Source: Acrasis kona (Eukaryota > Heterolobosea > Eutetramitea > Acrasida > Acrasidae). Taken from it: a DNA stretch of 28,139 nt. This document shows positions 19,516 through 27,550 of this stretch, piece after piece. The stretch lies in the NCBI GenBank assembly GCA_026419775.2, contig JAOPGA020001074.1, positions 1-28,139 of the forward strand, written 5' to 3'. Every line of letters starts with the position of its first letter. Position 1 is the stretch's first letter. Under the pieces are notes generated by a model. The model was not told the DNA's origin, did not search any database, and worked only from the letters and a program-made list of their open reading frames with translations. A program made the translations under genes and the position numbers.

Positions 19516-22176
19516 AGGTTTTAAATGAGAAGCAGATCGCACAATATCTCTGGCCACTTTGTCTAGTTCCGGAACCCTTCCACAAAGCTTTCGCAGGTAT
19601 GATAGCACGGTACTGTTGTCTCTGAAAAGGTGTCCGTATGTGGGGCTTGGACCACATGACTTTGCGAACACTTGTAGTAGTTGCAGCACCCCTTTGATCT
19701 CCAACATGTTGATGTGGCTCCTGCTCTCCTCCTCTGACCATCTGCCTGCTACTGCTGCCTCCTGGAAGACTCCTCCATAGGCAAATTTGGAGCTGTCTGT
19801 CGCTAGTATGACGGGTGTGATGTCTAGGTCGAACTGTCTGAAATTGTGAATTTGTAGCAGCTGTCGACACTTTTCCAAAGAATCCTTCATCTCTTGAGTG
19901 ATTTTGATATAACATCTCCAACCCTTCTCTTTGGCTCTTCTGGTTATCTTTTGTTGGAGATCAAACACATTGGGGCGAAGTGGTCGTATGACTATCGTTG
20001 AGAAGTTCAGACGCCCCACAGGAGATGATAATTTCTGGATCGGAGCCGTCTCCCGAGGTAACATTTCCTTGATCTCTATTAACAAGTTCTCTATCTTGCC
20101 CTCTGGTATGCGGAGTACCCCTATTTGGGTGTTGAACTCGACTCCTAAATGAATTAAGCATTGAGTTGGTTGCAGCTTGCTTTTTGATTCGGAAATTATC
20201 CAACCTAAATCTTGGAAGACGTTCACAGCAATGTTTATGGAGCGAGAGCATGCTTCTCGAGACGGTGCTAAAATGATGATGTCGTCCAAATAGCTGTACG
20301 CCATCACTCCGTACCTCCTGAGAATGAGGATCACTTGCTTGACAATCTTGGTGAATTCCCTGGGTGCAATGTTTATTCCAAAGGGGAGGACTTTGTATCT
20401 CAGTATCTTGTCCCGATGTTTGAATGACAAGAGGTCCCATATTGATTTGTGCATAGGAATGTGATAATAACCCAACACTAGGTCCAGAGAAGCCATCCAT
20501 AGCCCCTTTCTCATGCACAGAGCTATCAATTCTAATGTGTCTAGTTTGAATTTCTTGGCGTCCCAATTGTGGTTGATTGTTCTCACTTTCGTCGCGATAG
20601 ATTCCTTCAGGTGTCCATTGTACCATGACTCTTGTTCCTGTGTCAGTTTCGAATTGACCCCTACATCTTTGATCGACAGATCCTTCTTTGATAAATTGAT
20701 CCCGTATCGAATCGTGTTTATAGTTTTCGGAGAAGCTTTGTACCTCTCCCATGCCTTGTGGAAAAACCTCAATCGTCCTCCCACAAATTGTGATTTTGGG
20801 GTCAAGGTGTAGTCATGAACTGGTGCCGGAGGAAGCGTCTGTTTGAGCATTGCTTCCTCTTTCACGATTTCCTCGTCCACCACAATAGCCGCGTCCACCG
20901 CATCCACCACGTCCACCACGTCCACGACCTCTATCTTGTTCTCCGTTTCCTCTACCTCTGTAAGGAAAAAATCCACGTTGATCGTAATCTTCCTGTGGAC
21001 CTCTTCCATTCCTGTTGTGGTCGAACCCACCGGTGCTGGCTTCAGTGACGCTTTGGCAATTCTTTCTTGGACTACCCTTTTCTCGGCCTCTTTGATGGTT
21101 TTGCTGAAAGAATCCGATAATGTGCCCGATGGACCCGAGAACTGTTCCATGATTTGGTTGAAGGGCGCCGCTGACTTAAGTGAGCGCAATGCCATGAGAG
21201 ATGATNTCACCTTCTCTTGGATGGCACAAGATTCGATATACGCAAGGTTTTCAAATAGTGGAACCTCGCCTTGTGTGGACTCAAAATACTGTAAAACACA
21301 TTCGGAGAGTCTCCCGATTTCTTGAAGTCGTTCGAAACAATGTTTTATTGAGGAAACTGCTTTGTTCACATCGTTCAAGTAGTGTTTACTGGTGGTTGTG
21401 TTGTAAGGAAGTTCTTTTGTAATGTCCAGTTTGAAATTGGTGGTGTGGACGGAGTCTGAAAATGGCTTAATTGGCCCTTTCTTCGCTCTTTCTTGCAGAT
21501 CAGGATCTAATATGTCTAGTGCTTGAGCGCGATGAACATCGGGTATATCATAGAATCTAGTATACCTCCTCGTGATGGCTTCTGCATTTAGGGCTATTTG
21601 ATCTGATGAGCATCCTACGTTATTAAAGATTCTTGGAACGTTAGAAGGCGGTTGGAGGAGATCACCCAAGACGCTATCCTCTGGGAATGCCACCGATGAA
21701 GTCCTTGCTCCTAGCACTGATGGATTGGACTGTTTGTATTGTTGGTAAGCGTTAAAGGCGGAGGAGAACGCCGCGAATTTGTTGAAGTTAAAATTTGTAG
21801 GTTGTAGGCCCTGTTGCTGCTGTTGCAGTTGGGCTTGGGCTTGTTGTTGCTGGGCTTGATGTTGAGCCTGCTGTTCGGCTAGTTGCTGCTGCAGCAGGGC
21901 TTGTTGTCGTGCCTGCTGTTCGGCCTGTTGCTGCTGTGCCTGTTGTTGGGCCTGTTGTTGTTGTTGGGCGTTTTGCTGTTGTTGGGCCTGTTGTGCCTGT
22001 TGTTGGGCTTGTTGTAGTTGCAGTTGCTGCTGCTCTTGTTGTCGTCTATGATCTATCATGGACGTGATGTTCTCTTGAAAGCCACTCGATGGTCCGGTGG
22101 ATGGTTGTTGAGTGGATCTGGATCCCTGATGTTGAGGAGCATCGTTGTTTGCAGAGTTACCGGACATCGTTGGCAA
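19465..22176 (-). mobile_element. DIRS-like retroelement fossil: gag, RT, RNase H
   Basis: One long minus-strand frame of 903 codons holds the core of a DIRS/Ngaro-type retroelement. Its parts in order: a Ser/Asn-rich start; a very Gln-rich low-complexity run (about residues 45-125); a helical Gag-like region; a DIRS-type reverse transcriptase (LDLVLGYYHIPMH, LPFGINIAPREFTK, YLDDIII, LGVEFNT); and part of RNase H (ATDSSKFAYGG, NMLEIKG, LFRDNSTVLSYLRK). The frame ends inside the palindromic array, so the 3' part, including any recombinase, is not attached. A recombinase fragment lies upstream at 23144. One ambiguous base lies at 21206. The element is incomplete; the open frame suggests modest age. 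Confidence 0.85.
21785..22045 (-). repeat. Gln-codon low-complexity tract
   Basis: Imperfect CAG/CAA repeats encode the Gln/Ala-rich part of the Gag-like region (runs such as QQQQAQAQLQQQQQ). It is a simple-sequence tract prone to length change. Confidence 0.85.
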
Positions 22177-22247
22177 AGTAGTTAATTGATTACTTGGTTT
22201 GTTTTGCTATAGGTAGGGATAGCAAGAAGTTGGTACTGTGTTTGTAT

Positions 22248-22530
22248 CTAGCAATCACCCATGCAGAATCCATTCCCAAGCCCCCAAGGGAACCAGGGTT
22301 GTGGAGGAATTCCTTTGTGAATATACAAGATAAGTATACTTTTTGAACCATTGATGGTGAAGCAAAGATTTTTTGAGTGGGAGGATAAGATATTAAGGGC
22401 TAAAGTACGGCTATTGAGGTTATTGGATGTGAGTGCGAGGTCATTGGTGTAGCCCATAGAGAGGGATGGGGTATGGGGGATTTTGTAACCAAGGAGGTTG
22501 CGACCAAGGCTCTTCTTATTTTCTTTCATC
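22248..22530 (-). pseudogene. LINE reverse transcriptase fragment
   Basis: The minus-strand frame reads SLGRNLLGYKIPHTPSLSMG, then YTNDLALTSNNLNSRTLALN and ILSSHSKNLCFTINGSKSIL. It aligns with 17330-17540 (LGRNLLGYKIPHSPSL, YADDLALTASKLTSRNAALN). The catalytic YADD box reads YTND here, with the first Asp lost, so the fragment is dead. It covers only the motif C region. It lies about 70 bases upstream of the DIRS-like frame on the same strand. Confidence 0.8.
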
Positions 22531-22665
22531 AGTGCTCTGAAGATAAACAAAAACGGCGTTTATTGTTCTGATTGCACATCACCACATCTAAATGTAATAA
22601 ATTCTCAATAGTTATAATATCCTCCATCCATCTAGTAACCCATGTCCAATTAGATGTATCTCTCC

Positions 22666-22825
22666 TAGCAGGTCTCTCGCCGTCAACCAGGGATACACAA
22701 CCATCCACCTTGGCAGGCCTCACACCGTCAGCCAGGTTCATCAATCTCCATCAAAATCCACTAGCAGGCCTCCCGCCGTCTGCTAGTTCTATTTCCCTCT
22801 AGGCATTCTGCCGCCAGTCAAGACA
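22666..22825 (+). repeat. Short GC-rich hairpin repeats, about 50-base spacing
   Basis: Three clear and one weak copies of a motif near TAGCAGGCCTC-CCGCCGT lie at 22666, 22711, 22762 and about 22801. The third has 7-base inverted arms, CTAGCAG (22761-22767) and CTGCTAG (22780-22786). They stand out from the AT-rich surroundings. Confidence 0.6.
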
Positions 22826-23143
22826 TCGTCTTACTTCCAAAATCATTCAACCTACAGAGACTCACCATAATCAAAATCAGAGGGCGGGTGGGTGGGCCGC
22901 AGATAACTACACAAGTGGTTCTGTGTGTATCAAGAAAAATAAATTCAAACTTGTGAAAACCGGAAGAATCTCTATTTATTGTCGGGTAAATTGTATTTTG
23001 ATTGGTTTGGAAATACGTATGTAAAATTTTGCACAGAAAATTTTACTACCATATTATAATCAATACACAACTTCAAAAACGGTGTACTTCAGAGAAATCT
23101 ATAACCCAAATAAAACCGTAAGATTCCAACCGAATCGCGTATC
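22826..23143. other. Intergenic, no gene seen
   Basis: AT-rich apart from a short G-rich patch near 22881. No coding-like frame was found on either strand. Confidence 0.5.
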
Positions 23144-23430
23144 CGCTCATAGATATCTATCAACAGAAGGGCCAGACCAATCGCCCATTATCTTGATCCA
23201 TTCCTTAGAAAACCCAGCCATCGCAGCCTCTGAAGCACTACCTATACGAATAGAATGAGAAGTGAACTTGCCTTTCCATTTCATAGACACAGCAACACGC
23301 ATCAATAACTCAGAAATTTGAAACGTAGAAGATAACAGAAACAGACGTGTAGCATTTCTTGGCCTGATAGCAAGCCATTTCTTTAACCACATAACAGGAC
23401 AAAAACTTGAACCAGATGCTTGAATGTGAA
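23144..23430 (-). mobile_element. Tyrosine recombinase C-terminal fragment (fossil)
   Basis: The minus strand encodes FCPVMWLKKWLAIRP, RLFLLSSTFQISELL, then TSHSIRIGSASEAAMAGFSK and IKIMGDWSGPSVDRYL. This is the C-terminal half of a tyrosine recombinase: CPV, the HxxR box (HSIR), GDW and the terminal nucleophile Tyr in DRYL. The sequence style fits DIRS/Ngaro or Crypton recombinases. It lies upstream of the DIRS-like frame on the same strand and is not joined to it, so it may come from another copy or from a rearranged end of the same element. It is incomplete. Confidence 0.7.
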
Positions 23431-23595
23431 CCTAGGATGATGCGGTGAAACTAAGGAGAAATGTCAATATCATCCGATCGGATAAAAAAATACGAGAATG
23501 TAATTAATAAATATAGATTTTGTAATAAGATGTCTGATACAAATAATAAAGCTCACCAGTTTGGACGTAGAACCCAGGGATTGAAATAAGATATT

Positions 23596-24200
23596 TTATT
23601 TGATCGTTTCAGATTGGTTGTGCAACTCTTTTAAAGGGTTTACTCTATCATTAGACAATAGTTTTAGACAGGGGAAGAAGGAATTTCTATCTGTAAAAAA
23701 TACTATGGAAAACCTCTCACCTTCTACTTCTTGATCGTAATGCCAGATGTTAGCCGCATCAAAGTGGACGATATCACCAGGTTGAGCATCTGCACCTGTA
23801 ATGATGTTCTCCATTATCAACTCTCCTCTTCTGTAATCACCAAACGGAACAATACACGCGTGGCCATTTTTAAAGTCATCATCATCCTGGTGTCTCTTAC
23901 TCGTGCCATAGTTAATGGCTACAGAATTAAATGGAGGGAACAATGATTCTTTCACTTTGGAGGCTTTTTCATACGTACTAAACAAATCTGGCATAGTATC
24001 TTGAATGTATTTGGTTAATGTGTAACACTGAGTTAATGTTCACTTTCAACCATTTCTGGGCGTGCTCGTTTTTTGAGTCACTCGTTTTGAAGGCACGCTT
24101 TTGATACTTCCGCCACTGTCCTAGATGGTGGACTGCCTTTACTCCTTTTACCTCATCCAAGCCGCATTTTGAGGAGAAGTCATCAGCAAGGTCTAGTGTT
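23596..24200 (-). CDS. TET/JBP-like 2-oxoglutarate Fe(II) oxygenase (partial)
   Basis: This is probably a dioxygenase of the TET/JBP type, which oxidises thymine or 5-methylcytosine in DNA. The main frame (ATG 23994 to TAA 23596) has VAINYGTSKRHQDDDD (iron-binding HxD), VPFGDYRRGELIMENI, GDIVHFDAANIWHYDQ (distal His) and GERFSIVFFTDRN (Arg for 2-oxoglutarate). An upstream part in another frame (about 24200-24037: DFSSKCGLDEVKGVKAVHHL, GQWRKYQKRAF) continues it. A 16-base GT...AG stretch (24021-24036) would restore the frame but is very short for an intron, so a frameshift is equally possible. An AG acceptor before 24200 suggests earlier exons. AATAAA overlaps the stop codon. Fungal relatives are often linked to KDZ DNA transposons. 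The active-site residues are intact. Confidence 0.65.
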
Positions 24201-24670
24201 GACTCATATGGCTAATTCCCTTTTTGTTCTTTTCTCCAAACTCTCTTCCTATGTGTTCAGTCTTTGTACACTCTTTGGCAGCGCAACACGTACACCAAAA
24301 ACTGGATTCTTGACCATTACAAAGAATTTTATTAATAAGAGTGTGACACAAAAAAGATAGTTCATCAAAGAAGCTACATCATATAACTTTTTACACTGGT
24401 ATATTAAGATATATAGACCTATATGCAACAACAACAAATTTGTAGCTACCTTGATATACTTATCATAATTACCAGTGATCTATTTGTTTTGAAAGTGAAT
24501 GTATAGAATTGGAGAGTGTCAATTTTGAATAAATAGTTGACGAGTTTATTCTTAGAATTCACATAATTTATATTGGAAAAAATATAATTAGTTTTAATAT
24601 ATTTGTTATTAAAATTCTTCAATTATCTCTACTCAGGTTTTATTCTCCGTTACAAGGAAGCTGCACCCCC
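24201..24670. other. Intergenic, no gene seen
   Basis: AT-rich DNA. The part next to 24200 may contain introns or earlier exons of the oxygenase gene, which I could not recognise. Confidence 0.4.
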
Positions 24671-24676
24671 CCTGCA

Positions 24677-24696
24677 TGTAATATGTAGACATTACA
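24677..24696. terminator. TGTAAT/ATTACA hairpin, loose copy
   Basis: TGTAAT (24677-24682) and ATTACA (24691-24696) flank an 8-base loop. It uses the same arm sequence as the two hairpins downstream of the neighbouring genes. Confidence 0.35.
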
Positions 24697-24838
24697 TTTA
24701 CTACATATTTAATATTATAATTGTACTTCAATTTAATTTTTGTTTTATTTAGCAGTTGAACTCTCTTTATAAACAAATTAAATGAATTAAAAAGCTTGCT
24801 TGATTTGTAATTATATTTATTTTGAAATCTATTTATAT

Positions 24839-24854
24839 ATTACATATATGTAAT
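24839..24854. terminator. Palindrome downstream of the HNH gene
   Basis: ATTACATATATGTAAT is a perfect 16-base palindrome about 60 bases past the HNH stop. Being symmetric it can act in either direction. It may mark a transcript 3' end; that role is inference. Confidence 0.45.
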
Positions 24855-24914
24855 TTTTGTTTATATCAACAGTTGAACTCCCCTTATAAACAATAAAATG
24901 GATTCTTTATTTAT

Positions 24915-25352
24915 TTAGATTCTCATATAGTTTGTTAAACGTCTCTTCGTCAAAATGCGAGAAGGATTGTCTATTTTACAAATTATGTTGTAAGCAACAG
25001 AACCGCGAGCACCATATTTTCTTCTTCTAGCATGGTTTTGCGCTCTTGTTATATTTTGAAGGTTTGCTTTGGTATTGTTGAATGGGTCATAATCAATATA
25101 GTCAGCCTGGAGATATTTTGGAGTTTGCATCACAACTCGGTGGATACAGCGCGATTTGTTATTGTAACGGATGCGAATGTAGCCATGCTTATTTATCTCT
25201 GGGATATAGTCCTTTTTACTTCTCTTGTTCTTCTTGTAAATATACTTGTAGTAGTCATCTGTATCAATCTTTAACAACTTGTTAGAACCAGTGACCGCAA
25301 TTTCAACGATATTTGATCGTGTTGACATGATTTTGTTTTTGTTAGTTTTCAT
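24915..25352 (-). CDS. HNH endonuclease (homing or AP2/HNH-like)
   Basis: The minus-strand frame ends in TAA at 24915-24917. Starts are possible at 25352 (MKTNKNKIMSTRS) or 25328 (MSTRSNIVEI). The TATA box lies so close to 25352 that 25328 may be the true start. The core reads HGYIRIRYNNKSRCIHRVVM, then DYIDYDPFNNTKANLQNITR and AQNHARRR. It follows the AP2/HNH-type layout: a beta strand, HR-V, an Asp-rich middle, and NL-x-n-T-x-QN, with the first His kept. A basic C-terminus follows (KKRRLTNYMRI region). Such proteins nick DNA and are often mobile, in introns, in phages and in large DNA viruses. At about 138-146 residues it is near family size and has no interruptions. AATAAA follows the stop immediately. 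It is divergent from the 25536 gene. Confidence 0.75.
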   Translation of the reverse strand: MKTNKNKIMSTRSNIVEIAVTGSNKLLKIDTDDYYKYIYKKNKRSKKDYIPEINKHGYIRIRYNNKSRCIHRVVMQTPKYLQADYIDYDPFNNTKANLQNITRAQNHARRRKYGARGSVAYNIICKIDNPSRILTKRRLTNYMRI

Positions 25353-25373
25353 ATTCAAATTTTGACAATACTA

Positions 25374-25379
25374 TTTATA
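25374..25379 (-). promoter_or_regulatory. TATA box of the HNH gene
   Basis: The minus strand reads CTATAAATAG, 22 bases upstream of the ATG at 25352 and about 46 upstream of the ATG at 25328. The spacing suits initiation between them. Confidence 0.6.
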
Positions 25380-25474
25380 GCTCCAGTGTCAGTTTATTAA
25401 AATCTGGAAAATTGATTAATTTGAACAATTTCCATAAGAATCTGGATTATTATTGTTGTAATAGATTTGTGGGC

Positions 25475-25482
25475 TATAAAAA
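25475..25482 (+). promoter_or_regulatory. TATA box of the 25536 gene
   Basis: TATAAAAA lies 54-61 bases upstream of the ATG at 25536, leaving room for a leader of about 30 bases rich in A and C. Confidence 0.6.
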
Positions 25483-25535
25483 ATGAACATGGGAATTAAC
25501 ATGCAGTAACATTTCAGACAAACAACACAAAAACC

Positions 25536-26405
25536 ATGTCCCAAGAATACTCAATAGATTTCGATAATGTCGAAGACAACACTACTATTATCACGGAAGA
25601 CACCGCCAAACTATTATCATTCACCGACTCACAAGAATCAATTGAGAGTAGCCATTCGAAAAGGAATAGAGACATAGAAGAAGAAGAAGTTTACAAGGTA
25701 CCAGCGAAACGTATTAAGCTTGAATTCGTTGTTGCACAAGATTGTATCGTTGAATCTCTTGATGGTACAATATACTGTCTTTTAACGGAAGAGCAATTAA
25801 AAAATCATTCCATTAAACTCCGAGCATCAGAAGAACAGGTTGAGAATTACAAATAGACTGCTCAATATTTATTAAATGAGAGAAACCAACTGTTAACCGA
25901 CAAGGAGAATGCCACAAATCTGAATAGATGTTCATCGGTTGGACTTGACGATGTTAGGAAGTTCATCAAGTCCCTACAAAAATTCAAAAGGAATTATGAT
26001 TTCAAACTTCCAGAATTACCGAAGGTTAGCGTCAGTGTGGATGATGTCAATACTGCCAGATCAAATTTCGCAGAGTTTGTTAGAGTTACAGGCAAGGCGA
26101 GAACAACTTTAAAGTGGCTGCATCACATTCATCACGCTATTGTGTTTGAGGCTTTGTTGAAGGAACAACCTATGTTAACGGAGAATCAATTTTGCTACCC
26201 AGAGTTTAGACAAATTAAAAGTGGCAGGCTGATACTCAAATTCCAACAAATCTTGTATCCAAACGAGGAATTCTTAAAGATTGTTCTTGATAGTGGTCAA
26301 ATTAACAAGTTGAGCCAAATATTCAACTTCTGTGAACAGACTGGATGGGTCAATATCAATAGTACATTCACAAACGAATTGAATGAATTAAAAAGAAGAC
26401 TCTAA
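25536..26405 (+). CDS. Unknown helical protein, partner of the HNH gene
   Basis: I do not recognise the product. One frame of 289 codons runs from ATG 25536 to TAA, interrupted once internally. The N-terminal third is acidic with a Ser-rich patch and a basic KRNR and AKRIKLE. A Glu/Gln/Asn-rich, coiled-coil-like middle follows (LNERNQLLTDKENATNLNRC). The C-terminal half is a compact-looking helical region (DDVRKFIKSLQKFKRNYDFK, HHIHHAIVFEALLKEQPMLT, then FCEQTGWVN). AATAAA lies at 26428-26433 and a hairpin at 26446-26461. A piece of a second copy lies at 24772, so it belongs to a local family. It may be an accessory protein of a mobile cassette with the HNH gene, or a host gene. No function can be named. 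Confidence 0.5.
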
Positions 26406-26445
26406 TTGTAACTATACCTGTTTTAGTAATAAAATCTATTTATAT

Positions 26446-26461
26446 ATTACACTTGTGTAAT
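26446..26461. terminator. Hairpin downstream of the 25536 gene
   Basis: ATTACAC-TT-GTGTAAT forms a 7-base stem 40 bases after the stop codon, preceded by the same ATCTATTTATATATTACA run that precedes the palindrome at 24839. Confidence 0.5.
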
Positions 26462-26499
26462 TTTATTGTATATTCATGTTGTATATTCTTATTAACAGT

Positions 26500-27080
26500 T
26501 TCACCTGATGATTTGTGATCAATTCCCTTGCTCTCATGTTGTCTGATCTCCAAACCACATGAACTTTTTGTACTTGATGTTGTTATAGAGCAAAGAGCAG
26601 AGCCTTTAGTTTCTATTGGAAAGGACTTTCCTCCATTGTTCTATTTGGACCCTCCTCTTAAACAAAGCCGTCTATCTTGATAATGACAATGTCTTCTTCT
26701 TTGATGTATGTTGTTGCTTTCATTGAATTTTGTTAGATTTTCTTTTATTTATAACAAATCCTTCACCAATGGTGTTGTCTGCGCCCATATATCCCATCCA
26801 AACTCCTTTGGTTTCCCATTGGCTATTCTGTATATCTCCTTAAGATACTCCTTTGTTGGAAGAAAGGCTGTTGAATACGACATGATGCATCCTTCAATCT
26901 TTGCTAGCTCTCTTATAGTAACCCTGTTGTTGCTCTTTTCTTTAAGTAGAACATTCTTTATTTGCTCCAAAATAACTCAAACCTTTCTTTGGATCCCTGA
27001 TCAAGCTTAATTCCTGAAACATCCTGTCTTCTTTCTTGATCGCCTCTCTTGTTCACAAACACCTTCATTATTTTGGTAAA
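26500..27080 (-). mobile_element. RT connection/RNase H fossil, DIRS-like
   Basis: The minus strand encodes VTIRELAKIEGCIMSYSTAF, EYLKEIYRIANGKPKEFGWD and, further on, a piece like the RNase H strand with SDN (VWRSDNMRAREL). TIRELAKxxG followed by a palm-to-RNase H linker is characteristic of DIRS/Ngaro and related elements. It is badly degraded, with several breaks and no intact domain, and is clearly older than the element at 19465-22176. Similarity to that element is low by eye, so it is a different family or a much older copy. Confidence 0.5.
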
Positions 27081-27088
27081 TGTGGCCT

Positions 27089-27225
27089 TGTGAACACAAG
27101 CAATCACCTTGTTGGTAATTTGTATTAATAATTTTTTGTGTAAGGTAACTAACTCATCAATAACCATTGACGGGGGTTGTAAAACTACCAATAAACTATC
27201 AGGCTTATCCCTGTTTTCAAAAAAA
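27089..27225 (+). mobile_element. LINE-B copy 3, 5'-truncated
   Basis: Only the last about 130 bases of LINE-B remain: GTGAACACAAGCAATCACC, a weakened stem-loop, GGGGGTTGTAAAACTACC, AATAAA and an A run (27219-27225). The hairpin has one mismatch (GGTAAT for GGTGAT). It separates the RT/RNase H fossil from MULE remnant 2. No target duplication is visible. Confidence 0.85.
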
Positions 27226-27232
27226 CATGAAG

Positions 27233-27550
27233 AACAAGGACTATAATGAGAGGTTCAAGCCAACATCAAGACGCTCCACATCAAATTGACATGCTATGCA
27301 ACAACTAAAAGAAGCCAAAGCAATCATCAAAACCGGAATGAAGAAGGTTTACTCCATTAAAAGAATTTGCAACACGCCCACATATTTGTTTTTAAAGTAA
27401 CAAACTTAAAAAACAAATATGAGTACTATACAGACCTTAAGCACTTCAACTGTTCATACATAAATTACTTTCATGGAGGGGGAAAACGGTGCAAGCACAT
27501 AGACATGCTTTGTCTTGACCACATCGCTAAGCAGAAAATCAAAGTCGACA
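27233..27550 (+). pseudogene. MULE transposase remnant 2 (SWIM region)
   Basis: The translated segments DYNERFKPTSRRS, EAKAIIKTGMKKVYSIKR, then YYTDLKHFNCSYINYFHGGG and KRCKHIDML align with the intact MULE exon 2 (TYNDRFKRYNNRSKSHKHAL, TDLKYLLCSCQDYFNGGGKP, CKHINLL). The second SWIM Cys is Tyr here, which should abolish zinc binding. Frames change at least twice. Its 5' end is a LINE-B tail and its 3' end is cut by LINE-A copy 2. Confidence 0.8.

Larger units (their letters stand above)
24677..24901 (+). repeat. Duplicated 3'-end pieces of the 25536 gene family
   Basis: Bases 24772-24862 copy the end of the gene at 25536-26405: a frame ending NKLNELKSLLDL (compare NELNELKRRL), a similar AT-rich 3' flank and the same hairpin. 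A second element, centred on CAGTTGAACTCYCYTTATAA, occurs twice (24740-24786 and 24857-24901). This looks like debris of at least one further tandem copy of the gene. Confidence 0.65.

Noticed and set aside
19961-20752. A 263-codon open frame overlapping the DIRS-like RT.
   Set aside because: Its translation has no recognisable motif and mirrors the RT frame; it looks like a shadow.
25408-25415. AAAATTGA, the early promoter motif of some giant viruses, upstream of the 25536 gene, with 3' hairpins.
   Set aside because: A single 8-base AT-rich match is expected by chance, both genes have ordinary TATA boxes, and no viral core gene is present.
4614-26405. Single in-frame stops in otherwise open frames could mean a variant genetic code.
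   Set aside because: The interrupting codons include TAA and TGA as well as others, and all three stop codons also end intact frames, so ordinary decay explains them better.
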